Below, piece by piece: positions 33,497 through 43,810 of a DNA stretch of 64,000 bases. The stretch spans positions 558,001-622,000 of the forward strand of contig NZ_CP071454.1 in assembly GCF_017352135.1 (NCBI RefSeq), given 5' to 3'. The notes under the pieces were generated by a model. That model was not told where the DNA came from. It did no database searches and saw only the letters and a list, made by a program, of their open reading frames with translations. The position numbers were made by a program, and so were the translations under genes. The first letter of the stretch is position 1; each line of letters opens with the position of its first letter. Source of the DNA: Rhizobium lentis (GTDB lineage: Bacteria; Pseudomonadota; Alphaproteobacteria; Rhizobiales; Rhizobiaceae).

Positions 33497-34822
33497 ATGT
33501 CCAACCGTCTCAATGCACCGAACGATCTTCGCGCCTTCTGGATGCCGTTCACGGCAAATCGCCAGTTCAAGAAGGAGCCGCGGTTGTTCGTCGGCGCCAA
33601 GGACATGCATTATACCACCCATGACGGCCGCCAGGTGTTGGACGGCACCGCGGGCCTCTGGTGCGTCAACGCGGGCCACTGCCGTCCGAAGATCACCGAG
33701 GCGATCCGCGAGCAGGCGGGCGAACTCGATTATGCGCCGGCCTTCCAACTCGGACATCCCAAGGCCTTCGAACTGGCGAACCGCTTGGTCGACATCGCCC
33801 CGGAAGGCCTGGACCACGTCCTCTACACCAATTCCGGTTCCGAATCCGTTGAGACCGCGCTCAAGGTGGCGCTTGCCTATCACCGCGTGAAGGGCAACGG
33901 CTCGCGCTTCCGCCTAATCGGCCGCGAGCGCGGCTATCATGGCGTCAACTTCGGCGGCATCTCCGTCGGCGGTATTGTCGCCAACCGCAAGATGTTCGGC
34001 ACGCTCCTGACCGGTGTCGATCACATGCCGCACACCCACCAGCCCGGCAAAAACAACTTCACCCGCGGCGAGCCTGAGCATGGCGGCGACATCGCCACCG
34101 AACTCGAGCGCATCGTTACGCTTCACGACGCCTCAACCATCGCCGCCGTCATCGTCGAGCCGGTGGCGGGCTCCACCGGCGTGCTGATCCCGCCGAAGGG
34201 CTATCTGCAGAAGCTGCGCGAAATCTGCACCAAGCACGGCATCCTTCTGATCTTCGATGAAGTCATTACCGGTTTCGGCCGTCTGGGCGCCCCCTTCGCC
34301 GCGCAATATTACGACGTCAAGCCCGACATGATCACCACGGCAAAGGGGCTGACCAACGGCGTCATCCCGATGGGCGCCGTGTTCGTCACCTCCGAGATCC
34401 ATGACGCCTTCATGAACGGCCCGGAGCATATGATCGAATTCTTCCACGGCTATACCTATTCCGGCAATCCGATCGCATCCGCCGCTGCGCTCGCCACGCT
34501 CGACACCTACAAGGAAGAAGGCCTGCTCACCCGCGCCGCCGAGCTTTCCGACTATTGGGCCGATGCGCTGCATTCGCTCAAGGACTGCCCCAACGTCATC
34601 GATATCAGAAACACAGGCTTGATCGGCGCGATCGAACTCAATCCGATCGCCGGCGAGCCCACCAAGCGCGCCTTCACTGCTTTCCTAAAGGCCTATGAAA
34701 GCGGCCTGTTGATCCGCACCACCGGTGATATCATCGCGCTTTCCCCGCCGCTGATCATCGAGAAACATCATATCGACGAGCTCTTCGGCAAGCTGCGATC
34801 CATCCTCCAGAACAATATCTGA
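33497..34822 (+). CDS. Omega-amino acid:pyruvate aminotransferase (class III)
   Basis: 441 residues, PLP enzyme of the beta-alanine/omega-amino acid:pyruvate group. Visible features are LDGTAGLWCVNAGHC, the phosphate-binding NSGSESVETALK, the IFDEVITGFGRLG strand with the PLP-contacting Asp, and the Schiff-base Lys in TTAKGLTNG. Likely role: removing the amino group from beta-alanine or similar amines into central metabolism. AGGAGA upstream fixes the ATG. It is a single transcription unit with its own promoter and terminator. Confidence 0.9.
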   Translation: MSNRLNAPNDLRAFWMPFTANRQFKKEPRLFVGAKDMHYTTHDGRQVLDGTAGLWCVNAGHCRPKITEAIREQAGELDYAPAFQLGHPKAFELANRLVDIAPEGLDHVLYTNSGSESVETALKVALAYHRVKGNGSRFRLIGRERGYHGVNFGGISVGGIVANRKMFGTLLTGVDHMPHTHQPGKNNFTRGEPEHGGDIATELERIVTLHDASTIAAVIVEPVAGSTGVLIPPKGYLQKLREICTKHGILLIFDEVITGFGRLGAPFAAQYYDVKPDMITTAKGLTNGVIPMGAVFVTSEIHDAFMNGPEHMIEFFHGYTYSGNPIASAAALATLDTYKEEGLLTRAAELSDYWADALHSLKDCPNVIDIRNTGLIGAIELNPIAGEPTKRAFTAFLKAYESGLLIRTTGDIIALSPPLIIEKHHIDELFGKLRSILQNNI

Positions 34823-34847
34823 AGGCGCTTCCGAGCCCTTTCCACTC

Positions 34848-34883
34848 AAGACCCGCGATGACCAATGGTCTCGCGGGTCTTTT
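34848..34883 (+). terminator. Intrinsic terminator after the aminotransferase gene
   Basis: Perfect 11-bp arms AAGACCCGCGA (34848-34858) and TCGCGGGTCTT (34871-34881) with TTTT at the end of the stem. Confidence 0.85.
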
Positions 34884-34902
34884 GGTCTGAAGATGCGAAA
34901 CC

Positions 34903-35817
34903 TCAGCTCACAGAGGCGACGGAAAGGCAAAGGGCGAATTTTTTCAGCAGCTGGCGATCGAAATGCCCCTCAGCGCCGAACATCCATTTCAATGCCTCGC
35001 TCGCGCTCCATGGCTCCTTATACGGCCGCACGGACGTGATGGCGTCATAGACGTCGCAGATCGTTGCAATCCGCGTGTGGAGACTCACCTCGCTGCCGGA
35101 CAATCTGCGCGGATAGCCCTTGCCGTCGATGCGCTCGTGATGATTGAGGCAAACGTCGAGAACGATCTCCGACAGACCCTCCTGCCGCGACAGGATCGCG
35201 TGCCCCTTCTCCGGATGGTCGCGGAGCAAGCTGATCTCGTCCTTTTCGAGGGGCCCTGCCTTGTTGAGCACCTCAAGCGGAATTTCAAGCTTGCCGACAT
35301 CGTGCAGCAAACCCGCGGTGCCGAGCATCTGAATCGTATGTTCGTCGAGAGCGAGATGGCGGCTGAAAAGAATCATCAGGGCGCTCACCGAAATGGAATG
35401 CAGAAAGGTCACTTCGTCTTTTGATTTCAGACGCGTGACGCTCAGGAAAACCGCAGGGTTCTCATCCATGGATTTGGAGACCGAAGAAAGCACCGGCGCC
35501 AAGTGATCGACGCTGATTCCCTCACCATTTCGCAGCCGCGCGAAAGCCTTTTCCAGCAGCTGCACGGATTTCTGGACGCTCTCGCGGGCGGCCTGGATGT
35601 CGATCTCGATGTCGCGGCCCGGCAGGCCGTTGGTATCGAGCCCCTTGCTGGTATTGATGACGACGCTGACAGTACCGCATTTACGAATTTTGGCGGCATC
35701 CACCTCGCGCCGCAGCGGAAATCTGCGCTTGGACAAAAACGGGTCCTGCCACAAGCCCTCGATCGCCTCCACAAACATCCCGATACGCACCTGACCGGCA
35801 TCGATACGCTTGAGCAT
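34903..35817 (-). CDS. DUF3391 and HD-GYP domain protein, probable cyclic di-GMP phosphodiesterase
   Basis: 304 residues. The N-terminal DUF3391 (about 1-110) is followed by HD-GYP (about 130-290) with its metal residues: HSISVSAL, LLHDVGKLEIP and the signature HHERIDGKGYP, all intact. It should hydrolyse cyclic di-GMP. The protein ends HFDRQLLKKFALCLSVASVS, where relatives usually continue about 50-60 residues beginning YPVGSLV, so the C-terminus seems shortened. No receiver domain. It is convergent with the aminotransferase gene. Confidence 0.85.
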   Translation of the reverse strand: MLKRIDAGQVRIGMFVEAIEGLWQDPFLSKRRFPLRREVDAAKIRKCGTVSVVINTSKGLDTNGLPGRDIEIDIQAARESVQKSVQLLEKAFARLRNGEGISVDHLAPVLSSVSKSMDENPAVFLSVTRLKSKDEVTFLHSISVSALMILFSRHLALDEHTIQMLGTAGLLHDVGKLEIPLEVLNKAGPLEKDEISLLRDHPEKGHAILSRQEGLSEIVLDVCLNHHERIDGKGYPRRLSGSEVSLHTRIATICDVYDAITSVRPYKEPWSASEALKWMFGAEGHFDRQLLKKFALCLSVASVS

Positions 35818-36273
35818 CCAGATCTCTGTTTCCCTATATATCTATGTAATCTTGGAATAGTTCTCTTTTCAATGCGGCGGCATGGGGGTCTCACGGAATA
35901 CTACCGCCATTGGCCGAACTAACGGTTAATGCGGAAGATAAAGACCACCTTGCGGTTATGATTTTCTTTGGACGCGTGTCGCGGCCTCGCGCCACTCCCG
36001 AAAATCACCAAAAAACGCAGAAAATGATCCTCTCGAACGGATTTGCGGCCGGATCGACCGAATTTTCCTTCTCTTTTGTTATGAACTTGCGCAATCTCGT
36101 CAAAATTTCTAAAAATCTCGCCATGAGCCCTCTCCGAGTCAAACATGGCCGGCGGGCTCGCTGATCGCACGGTTACCGATCGTCCTTGGCACGGCCCCTG
36201 AGGGCTGTGGAATGGTCGGGAAAGCCGGCGGCATCTTATCGCGGGTCGAGGACCCCATCCAAGGAGACACACA
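35818..36273. other. 456-base intergenic region without a recognised gene
   Basis: It lies between the divergent HD-GYP and binding-protein genes and should contain both promoters. It is AT-richer than its surroundings, especially 35990-36125. A short open frame at 35910-36164 lacks a ribosome binding site and shows no family resemblance. I see no terminator, riboswitch or clear operator in it. Confidence 0.6.
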
Positions 36274-37377
36274 ATGACCCTCAAGACATTGACGGCGACC
36301 CTCGTCGCGTCACTCGCCTTTGCGCCGCTTGCTCATGCCGATATCACCATCGGCCTGATCGCGCCGCTGACCGGCCCCGTTGCCGCCTATGGCGATCAGG
36401 TGAAGAACGGCGCTCAGACCGCCGTCGATGAGATCAACAAGAAAGGCGGGATTCTCGGCGAAAAGGTCGTCCTCGAACTGGCCGACGATGCCGGCGAACC
36501 GAAGCAGGGCGTTTCCGCCGCCAACAAGGTGGTCGGCGATGGCATCCGCTTCGTCGTCGGCCCAGTGACCTCAGGCGTTGCCATCCCCGTGTCGGACGTT
36601 TTGGCTGAAAACGGCGTGCTGATGGTCACCCCAACCGCGACCGCTCCCGACCTCACCAAGCGAGGCCTCACCAACGTGCTGCGGACTTGCGGCCGCGACG
36701 ATCAGCAGGCCGAAGTCGCCGCCAAATATGTGCTGCAGAATTTCAAGGATAAGCGCATCGCCATCGTCAACGACAAGGGCGCTTACGGCAAGGGCCTCGC
36801 CGATGCCTTCAAGGCAACCTTGAACGCCGGCGGCGTCACCGAAGTCGTCAACGACGCGATCACGCCCGGCGACAAGGATTTCAGTGCGCTCACTACCCGC
36901 ATCAAGTCCGAGAAGGTCGACATCGTCTATTTCGGCGGCTACCACCCGGAAGGCGGCCTGCTCGCCCGCCAGCTGCATGACCTCTCCGCCAATGCGAAGA
37001 TCATCGGCGGCGACGGCCTCTCCAACACCGAATTCTGGGCGATCGGCACGGATGCGGCTGCAGGCACGCTGTTCACCAATGCTTCCGACGCCACCAAGAG
37101 CCCTGACTCCAAGTCGGCCGCCGATGCGCTCACCGCCAAGAACATCCCGGCCGAGGCCTTTACGCTCAACGCCTATGCCGCCGTTGAGGTTCTGAAAGCC
37201 GGCATCGAGAAGGCCGGCAGCGCCGAGGATGCGGAAGCCGTCGCCGCCGCGCTGAAGGGCGGGATGGAGATCCCGACCGCCATCGGCAAACTCACCTATG
37301 GCGAGACCGGCGACCTGACCTCGCAGAGCTTCTCGCTCTACAAGTGGGAAGACGGCAAGATCGTCGCTGCCGAATAA
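36274..37377 (+). CDS. Branched-chain amino acid ABC transporter substrate-binding protein, orphan
   Basis: 367 residues, periplasmic, signal peptide cleaved after about residue 22 (AFAPLAHAD). It is a LivK/BraC-type type I binding protein: [61 protein letters not shown]. The ligand is expected to be Leu/Ile/Val or related amino acids. No livHMGF-type permease or ATPase genes are nearby, so it probably serves a transporter encoded elsewhere, as reported for BraC3 in R. leguminosarum. AAGGAG precedes the ATG. Confidence 0.9.
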   Translation: MTLKTLTATLVASLAFAPLAHADITIGLIAPLTGPVAAYGDQVKNGAQTAVDEINKKGGILGEKVVLELADDAGEPKQGVSAANKVVGDGIRFVVGPVTSGVAIPVSDVLAENGVLMVTPTATAPDLTKRGLTNVLRTCGRDDQQAEVAAKYVLQNFKDKRIAIVNDKGAYGKGLADAFKATLNAGGVTEVVNDAITPGDKDFSALTTRIKSEKVDIVYFGGYHPEGGLLARQLHDLSANAKIIGGDGLSNTEFWAIGTDAAAGTLFTNASDATKSPDSKSAADALTAKNIPAEAFTLNAYAAVEVLKAGIEKAGSAEDAEAVAAALKGGMEIPTAIGKLTYGETGDLTSQSFSLYKWEDGKIVAAE

Positions 37378-37399
37378 GTCAGGAATATAGAGACTGGGA

Positions 37400-37428
37400 C
37401 GGGCGCCATAAGGCGCCCGCTTTCGTTT
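37400..37428 (+). terminator. Intrinsic terminator after the binding-protein gene
   Basis: Perfect 8-bp stem CGGGCGCC/GGCGCCCG with an ATAA loop, followed by CTTTCGTTTG. Confidence 0.8.
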
Positions 37429-37493
37429 GTGGCATCGCATGTCGCCGCAGATCGGTTATAAGTTCCGGAATCGGTTGCAATGTGAGCCATGCC

Positions 37494-39191
37494 ATGACCA
37501 ACAGACTCGAACGTCTCATCGACCAGGGTGTGGGCCGCGTGCCTGCCGATATCGTGCTGAAGGGCGGCAGCTTCTTCGATCTTGTCACCGGCGAGGTCGT
37601 CCGCTCCGACATCGCCATCGGCGCTGACCGCATCGTGGGGACTTCCGGCGACTATGAGGGCGAGACCGAGATCGACATATCGGGCAGAACAGTCGTTCCC
37701 GGCTTCATCGATACGCATCTGCATATCGAATCCTCGCTGGTGACGCCGCATGAGTTCGACCGCTGCGTCCTGCCTTATGGCGTCACGACCGCCATCTGCG
37801 ATCCGCATGAAATCGCCAATGTGCTCGGTACCGAAGGCATCGAATTCTTTCTCGAATCCGCGCTGGAGACGATCATGGATGTCCGCGTCCAGCTTTCCTC
37901 CTGCGTGCCGGCAACACATCTGGAAACCGCCGGCGCCGACCTGCCGATCGAGCGCCTCCTGCCCTTCCGCGACCATCCCAAAGTGATTGGCCTTGCCGAG
38001 TTCATGAATTTTCCCGGGGTGATTCATAAGGATTCCGTCTGCATGGCCAAGCTCGACGCCTTCCAGGGCGGCCATATCGACGGTCACGCACCGCTTCTGT
38101 CCGGCAACGACCTCAATGGTTACCTCTCGGCCGGCATCCGCACCGAGCACGAGTGCACAACCGCAGCCGAAGCGCTGGAAAAGATCCGCAAGGGCATGCA
38201 TATCCTCGTGCGCGAAGGTTCGGTTTCCAAGGATCTCGCCGCGCTCATCCCGATCATCACCGAGCGGCTTTCACCCTACCTCGCACTCTGCACCGACGAC
38301 CGCAATCCGCTCGATATCGCCGAACAGGGCCATCTCGATCATATGATCCGCACTGCGATCGCCAACGGCGTCGAACCCCTGGCAATCTACCGCGCCGCTT
38401 CGATCTCCGCCGCCCGCGCCTTCGGCCTTCGGGACCGCGGCCTGGTGGCGCCGGGCTGGCGCGCCGATCTTGTGGTTCTCGACAGCCTGGAAAATTGCCG
38501 CGCCGAGATGGTCTTTTCCGCCGGCCGCCGGGTGACCGATGCACTTTTTGCCACGCGCAGGCCGGTTGCCCCGATCGGCCTCGACAGCGTCAAGGCCAGA
38601 CCCGTCAACGCCGCCCATTTCGGCGTTCCGGTCGCCGAGGGCGAAACATCGGTCATCGGCGTCATTCCGGGAAAGATCATCACCGAGCACCGCCGCTACC
38701 GCCTGCCGGTCAAGGGCAACGAGACGACGGTCGATCTTGCCAACGATATCATCAAGGTCGCCGTCATCGAGCGCCACGGCAAGAACGGTAATCATGCCAA
38801 CGGCTTCGTCCAGGGATTCGGCCTGAAGAAGGGCGCGATCGCCTCCACCGTCGGCCATGACAGTCACAATATCTGCGTCGTCGGCGTCAACGAAGACGAC
38901 ATGGCGCGCGCGGCAAACCGCCTCGGCGAAATCAAGGGCGGCTTCGTCGTGGTGGAGGACGGCAAGGTCACCGGCGAAATTGCCCTGCCCGTCGCCGGTC
39001 TGATGAGCCTCGAACCTTATGAGACGGTTCGCGACACGCTGCACCATCTGCGCAAGGCCGCCTTCGCGCTCGGCGCCACGCTTGAAGAACCCTTCCTGCA
39101 GCTCGCCTTCCTGCCGCTGCCCGTAATCCCGCATTTGAAGATATCCGACCGCGGCATGGTCGACGTGGATAAGTTCGCGCTGATCGACTGA
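37494..39191 (+). CDS. ade: Adenine deaminase
   Basis: Deaminates adenine to hypoxanthine in purine salvage. 565 residues, the normal length for the amidohydrolase-superfamily enzyme. The metal motif is [10 protein letters not shown] at about residue 70, with downstream [12 protein letters not shown] and LCTDDR carrying the remaining ligands. The C-terminal domain contains [27 protein letters not shown]. The start at 37494 ([10 protein letters not shown]) is chosen because the upstream frame overlaps the terminator and has no family similarity. It is separated from the binding-protein gene by that terminator. Confidence 0.94.
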   Translation: MTNRLERLIDQGVGRVPADIVLKGGSFFDLVTGEVVRSDIAIGADRIVGTSGDYEGETEIDISGRTVVPGFIDTHLHIESSLVTPHEFDRCVLPYGVTTAICDPHEIANVLGTEGIEFFLESALETIMDVRVQLSSCVPATHLETAGADLPIERLLPFRDHPKVIGLAEFMNFPGVIHKDSVCMAKLDAFQGGHIDGHAPLLSGNDLNGYLSAGIRTEHECTTAAEALEKIRKGMHILVREGSVSKDLAALIPIITERLSPYLALCTDDRNPLDIAEQGHLDHMIRTAIANGVEPLAIYRAASISAARAFGLRDRGLVAPGWRADLVVLDSLENCRAEMVFSAGRRVTDALFATRRPVAPIGLDSVKARPVNAAHFGVPVAEGETSVIGVIPGKIITEHRRYRLPVKGNETTVDLANDIIKVAVIERHGKNGNHANGFVQGFGLKKGAIASTVGHDSHNICVVGVNEDDMARAANRLGEIKGGFVVVEDGKVTGEIALPVAGLMSLEPYETVRDTLHHLRKAAFALGATLEEPFLQLAFLPLPVIPHLKISDRGMVDVDKFALID

Positions 39192-39225
39192 CGACTCGCG
39201 CGGCGGCAGGTCGACAAGCCTCGAA

Positions 39226-40971
39226 TTATCGCCAACCTTCCGGCAGTTCGTCGCCTTCGATCGGCTCGGCATCAGATACCTTGTCGAGCAGCTTCGACAG
39301 ACCATCCCCGGTCGCGCCAACTGCCGAAACCCGAGCACAAAACGCATCCAGCGCCGCAAGCTTCACCGACCCTGAGCCCGCCACCGCCTCGAAGCCCGGA
39401 ATCTCAAGCGGTTCCCCAAACGCCATGCCGTCAGGCAGGCGGAATTCCGCCGGTTTGCGCGTCAGGTTGAAGACGAAGAGCAGATTTTCTCCGTCCTTCT
39501 CGCGGGTAAAGGCGAGCAGGTCCTGGTTGGTGCCGATGAAGGTCATCTCGCCGTCGATCAGCGCCGGGTGGCTCTTTCGGAAAGCGAGCGTCCTGCGGTA
39601 GTGGTGCAGCACCGAGCTGTCGCTATGCTCCTGCGTATCCACGGAAAGCGCAGCCTGCTCGTAAGGCACCGGCAGCCAGCTCTTTTCGGCCGAAGTGAAA
39701 CCCGCATGCGCCTTGCCGGCTTCCCAGGGCATCGGCGTGCGGCATCCGTCGCGGCCCTTGAAGGCGGGCCAGAAACGAATGCCGTAGGGATCGCGCAGAT
39801 CCTCGAAGGCGAGCTCGGCCTCCGGCAGGCCGAGCTCTTCGCCCTGGTAGAGGCAGATCGAGCCACGCAGTGCCGCCAGCACGGAGATTGCGAGCTTGGC
39901 GATGACGGGGCGCTCCTCCTCGGTCAGCGCGAAGCGGCTGACATGGCGCATGACGTCGTGATTGGAGAAAGCCCAGCAGACCCAGCCGTCGGTGACTACC
40001 TTCTGGAAGGCTTCGACGCAGCCGCGAATATGCGCGGCGGTAAAATCCGATCCGAGCAGATCGAAGGTATAGCACATATGCAGCTTGTCATCGCCGCCTG
40101 TATAGGCGGCGACCGTCTTCAGCGAGCGCGCGCCGTCGCCGACTTCGCCGACCGTCGTGCGATCCTCATACTGGTCGAGCAGCGCCCGGAAGCGCTTGAG
40201 GAAGCCGATATTCTCCGGCTGCGTCTTGTCGTAGAGGTGGTTCTGCATGCCGTAAGGGTTGGTGTCCGGCGCATCGAGCCCTCCGTCACTGGTATCGGGT
40301 TCGTGCGGCGGATTGCTTCGAAGCTGCTTGTCGCAGAAATAGTAGTTGACCGTATCCAGCCGGAAGCCGTCGACGCCGCGGTCGAGCCAGAACTTCACCG
40401 TCTCCAGCACGGCATCCTGCACTTCATTGCTGTGAAAATTGAGGTCCGGCTGCGAGGTCAGGAAATTGTGCTGGTAATATTGCCGGCGCACGCCGTCCCA
40501 TTCCCAGCCCGGCCCGCCGAAGATCGACAGCCAGTTGTTCGGCGCCGTGCCATCCGGCTTGGGATCGGCCCAGACATACCAGTCCGCCTTCGGATTGGTC
40601 CGGCTGGCCCGGCTCTCGACGAACCAGGGATGCCGGTCCGATGTATGGGAGATCACCTGGTCGATGATGACCTTGATGCCGAGCCTGTGCGCCTCGGCCA
40701 TCATCTCGTCGAAATCGGCGAGCGTTCCGAAGATCGGGTCGACGTCGCAATAGTCGGAAACGTCATAGCCCATGTCGGCCATCGGCGACTTGAAGAAGGG
40801 CGAGAGCCAGATCGCATCGACACCGAGGCTGGCAATATGCGGCAGCCGACGGGTAATCCCCTTGAGGTCGCCGAGGCCGTCGCTGTTGGTGTCCTGAAAT
40901 GAGCGCGGGTAGACCTGATAGATCACCGCGCCGCGCCACCAATCCGCATTCCCGCCTGCCTGCAATGCCAT
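39226..40971 (-). CDS. Alpha-glucosidase, GH13 family
   Basis: 581 residues. GH13 features: WWRGAVIYQVYPRSF at the N-terminus, GIKVIIDQVISHTSDRHPWF, nucleophile Asp in GFRLDTVN, acid/base Glu in TTVGEVGD and the stabilising Asp in SNHDVMRH. It is similar to AglA of rhizobia, which hydrolyses sucrose, trehalose and other alpha-glucosides in the cytoplasm, but is about 30 residues longer at the C-terminus and not linked to an aglEFGK transporter here. It is convergent with ade. The start at 40971 has only weak ribosome-binding context. Confidence 0.88.
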   Translation of the reverse strand: MALQAGGNADWWRGAVIYQVYPRSFQDTNSDGLGDLKGITRRLPHIASLGVDAIWLSPFFKSPMADMGYDVSDYCDVDPIFGTLADFDEMMAEAHRLGIKVIIDQVISHTSDRHPWFVESRASRTNPKADWYVWADPKPDGTAPNNWLSIFGGPGWEWDGVRRQYYQHNFLTSQPDLNFHSNEVQDAVLETVKFWLDRGVDGFRLDTVNYYFCDKQLRSNPPHEPDTSDGGLDAPDTNPYGMQNHLYDKTQPENIGFLKRFRALLDQYEDRTTVGEVGDGARSLKTVAAYTGGDDKLHMCYTFDLLGSDFTAAHIRGCVEAFQKVVTDGWVCWAFSNHDVMRHVSRFALTEEERPVIAKLAISVLAALRGSICLYQGEELGLPEAELAFEDLRDPYGIRFWPAFKGRDGCRTPMPWEAGKAHAGFTSAEKSWLPVPYEQAALSVDTQEHSDSSVLHHYRRTLAFRKSHPALIDGEMTFIGTNQDLLAFTREKDGENLLFVFNLTRKPAEFRLPDGMAFGEPLEIPGFEAVAGSGSVKLAALDAFCARVSAVGATGDGLSKLLDKVSDAEPIEGDELPEGWR

Positions 40972-41257
40972 CGGCTACATCTCCTGCCTCGTTTGCGCCC
41001 GCCACACTAAAGCGGACGACGCAAAAGACAACCGCATGAAGCCGTTATGAAGGTGCGCGGAATACTCGCGAGGCACGGTCGTGATCGGACAAGGGGGAGA
41101 CGCATATTGGCTTGTCCACAACCGGTTTCGACTCTCCGGATTTGGGGTTGCAACGCGATTCCTTTGCGATAAGGTGCGCTCTGACCTGCACGTAAGAGGT
41201 CGAATACCGGGAACAAATGTCTAATAAAGGCGCAAAGCCTAGAAAGGTGGACCCACC

Positions 41258-42838
41258 ATGAACCAGTTCACGAAAAAATTTCTCGCCTCCGCAATGCTTG
41301 GCACTTTGCTGGCCTTTTCGGCGCACGCGGCCACGCTCAACATCCACAACGGCGGCGATCCGCAGTCGCTCGATCCGCAGAAACTTTCCGGCGACTGGGA
41401 GAACCGTATTGCCGGCGACATTTTCGAAGGTCTCGTCACCGAGGACACCCAGGACAATCCGATTCCCGGCCAGGCCGAAAGCTGGACGATTTCGCCTGAC
41501 GGCAAGGTCTACACCTTCAAACTTCGCGACGGCATCAAGTGGTCCGATGGCCAGCCGGTAACGGCAGGAGACTTCGTCTTCGCCTTCCAGCGCCTCGTCG
41601 ACCCCAAGAACGCCGCCGAATACGCCTATCTGCAGTTCACCATCAAGAATGCCGAGAAAATCAACAAGGGCGAAATCACCGATCTCAACCAGCTCGGCGT
41701 CAAGGCGATCGATGACAAGACGCTCGAAATCACTCTTGAGAACTCGACCCCCTATTTCATCAATGCCCTGATGCACTACACCGCTTATCCGCTGCCGAAA
41801 CATGTTGTCGAGGCAAAGGGCCAGGACTGGGTCAAGATCGGCAACATCGTCACCAACGGCCCCTACAAGCCGGTCGAGTGGGTCCCCGGTTCACACGTCA
41901 CGACAGTCAAAAACGATCAGTGGTACGGCACCAAGGACCTGAAGATCGACGGCGCCAAGTTCTTCGTCCTCGAGGATCAGGAAGCTGCACTGAAACGCTA
42001 CCGCGCCGGCGAATTCGACATCCTCACCGACTTTCCGACCGACCAGTACGAGTGGATGAAGAAGAACCTGCCGGGCCAGGCGCATGTCGCGCCCTTCTCC
42101 GGCCTCTACTATTATGTCGTCAATTCGCAGAAACCGCCCTTCAGCGACAAGCGCGTTCGTCAGGCGCTGTCGATGGCGATCAATCGTGAAGTGATCGGTC
42201 CGCAGATCCTCGGCACCGGCGAATTGCCGGCCTATTCCTGGGTTCCGCCAGGCACGGCCAATTACGGCGAGCCGGCTTATGTCAGCTGGAAGGACCTGCC
42301 TTATAAGGACAAGGTCGCCGAAGCCAAGAAGCTGCTCGCCGACGCCGGCTTCGGCCCGGACAAGCCGCTCCATGCGGTCCTCAGCTACAACACCAACGAC
42401 AACCACAAGCGCATTGCCGTCGCGATCGCCTCCATGTGGAAGCCGCTCGGCGTCGATGTCGAGCTCGTCAACGCCGAAACCAAGGTGCATTACGACCAGA
42501 TGCAGCGTGGTCAGGTGGAAATCGGCCGTGCCGGCTGGCTTGCCGACTACAACGACCCGGACAACTTCCTGAACCTGCTGGTAACGGGCGTGCAGATGAA
42601 CTACGGCCGCTGGTCCAATCCTGATTACGACAAGCTGATCAAGGAAGGCAACGCCGAGACGGACCTCAAGAAGCGCGCCGAAATCTTCAAGAAGGCCGAG
42701 CAGCTGGCGCTGGATGAATCCGCCGCCCTGCCGATCTACTATTATGTCTCGAAGAACGTCGTGTCGCCGAAAATCGAAGGCTTCGTCGACAACATTCAGG
42801 ACATCCACCGCACCCGCTGGCTGTCGATAAAAGAGTAA
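41258..42838 (+). CDS. oppA: Oligopeptide ABC transporter substrate-binding protein
   Basis: 526 residues with a signal peptide (about 1-24, LLAFSAHAA). It is a type II (SBP_bac_5) peptide-binding protein: NGGDPQSLDPQKLSGDWENRIAGDIFEGLV, SWTISPDGKVYTFKLRDGIKWSDGQPVTAGDFVFAFQR in pieces, and RVRQALSMAINRE. It captures short peptides in the periplasm. AAAGGTGG lies before the ATG. It heads the oppABCDF operon; a 13-bp hairpin separates it from oppB and probably allows higher oppA mRNA. Confidence 0.94.
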   Translation: MNQFTKKFLASAMLGTLLAFSAHAATLNIHNGGDPQSLDPQKLSGDWENRIAGDIFEGLVTEDTQDNPIPGQAESWTISPDGKVYTFKLRDGIKWSDGQPVTAGDFVFAFQRLVDPKNAAEYAYLQFTIKNAEKINKGEITDLNQLGVKAIDDKTLEITLENSTPYFINALMHYTAYPLPKHVVEAKGQDWVKIGNIVTNGPYKPVEWVPGSHVTTVKNDQWYGTKDLKIDGAKFFVLEDQEAALKRYRAGEFDILTDFPTDQYEWMKKNLPGQAHVAPFSGLYYYVVNSQKPPFSDKRVRQALSMAINREVIGPQILGTGELPAYSWVPPGTANYGEPAYVSWKDLPYKDKVAEAKKLLADAGFGPDKPLHAVLSYNTNDNHKRIAVAIASMWKPLGVDVELVNAETKVHYDQMQRGQVEIGRAGWLADYNDPDNFLNLLVTGVQMNYGRWSNPDYDKLIKEGNAETDLKKRAEIFKKAEQLALDESAALPIYYYVSKNVVSPKIEGFVDNIQDIHRTRWLSIKE

Positions 42839-42845
42839 GGGAAAA

Positions 42846-42876
42846 CGGTCCTTTCCGCGCAGAGCGGGAAGGACCG
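42846..42876 (+). promoter_or_regulatory. Intercistronic hairpin between oppA and oppB
   Basis: A 13-position stem (CGGTCCTTTCCGC with GCGGGAAGGACCG, one G-U pair) and 5-base loop, with no uridine run. Such stems usually protect the upstream binding-protein mRNA from 3' decay. Confidence 0.7.
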
Positions 42877-42886
42877 GCCCACGACC

Positions 42887-43810
42887 ATGATCAAATACGC
42901 CCTCCGTCGCCTTCTGTCGACGATCCCCGTCATGTGGATCGCCGTGACAGCCTCGTTTTTTGTTTTGCGCCTTGCCCCCGGCGGCCCTTTCGATGGCGAA
43001 AGGCCATTGCCGCCGGTGATCCTCAAGAATCTTGCCATCCACTACAATCTCGACAAGCCGCTGATCCAACAGTACCTGATCTATGTCGGCGACCTGCTCA
43101 GGGGCGATCTCGGCCCGTCCTTCGCCAGCGAGGATTTCACTGTCGCCCAGCAGATCATGATCGGCCTGCCCTACACCTTCACCATCGGCACCGCCGCCTT
43201 TCTGATAGCAATCATCGTCGGCGTCGCCGTCGGCTGTCTTGGCGCGCTCTACCAGAACAAGGCGCCCGACTATATTCTCGGCGCCCTCATCCTGGTGGGC
43301 GTTGTGCTGCCGAACTTCCTGATCGCACCGATCCTGCAGCTTGTCTTCGGCATTCATCTTGCCTGGTTTCCTGTCGGCGGCTGGGGTGACGGCTCGATCA
43401 AATTCCTGATCCTGCCGATCGTCGTGCTTGCCCTGCCGCATGCCGGCCGCATCTCGCGCATCACGCGCGGCTCGATGATCGAGGTGATGAACCAGAACTT
43501 CATCCGCACCGCCAAGGCCAAGGGCATCGGGCCGCGGCTGACGGTGATGCGCCACGCGCTGAAGCCTGCGCTGATGCCCGTCGTTTCCTATTTGGGCCCG
43601 GCGGCAAGCTATCTTCTCACCGGCTCGCTGGTTGTCGAAAGCATCTTCGGATTGCCCGGCATCGGCCGCTACTTCGTCAATGCGGCGCTGAACCGCGATT
43701 ACGGCATGGTTCTCGGCACGGTCATCTTCTACATGGTGCTGATCGTGTTCCTGAACCTTCTGGTCGATATCGCCTATGCCTGGCTCGATCCGAAAGTGAG
43801 AAACCGATGA
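42887..43810 (+). CDS. oppB: Oligopeptide ABC transporter permease OppB
   Basis: 307 residues, six membrane helices, with the permease coupling motif (RTAKAKGIGPRLTVMRHALKPALMPV) near residue 210. It forms the inner-membrane pore with OppC. Its start is close behind the oppA hairpin, and its last bases overlap the oppC ATG (ATGA). Confidence 0.95.
   Translation: MIKYALRRLLSTIPVMWIAVTASFFVLRLAPGGPFDGERPLPPVILKNLAIHYNLDKPLIQQYLIYVGDLLRGDLGPSFASEDFTVAQQIMIGLPYTFTIGTAAFLIAIIVGVAVGCLGALYQNKAPDYILGALILVGVVLPNFLIAPILQLVFGIHLAWFPVGGWGDGSIKFLILPIVVLALPHAGRISRITRGSMIEVMNQNFIRTAKAKGIGPRLTVMRHALKPALMPVVSYLGPAASYLLTGSLVVESIFGLPGIGRYFVNAALNRDYGMVLGTVIFYMVLIVFLNLLVDIAYAWLDPKVRNR

Noticed and set aside
35910-36164. 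84-residue frame in the large gap before the binding-protein gene
   Set aside because: No ribosome binding site, no family resemblance and AT-rich non-coding composition.
36190-36230. Sigma-54-like TTGGCACGG before the orphan binding-protein gene
   Set aside because: The -24 part is there but no GC doublet occurs at the required -12 position.
41891-43555. 554-residue open frame opposite oppA and oppB
   Set aside because: Covers two certain genes on the other strand and has shadow-like composition.
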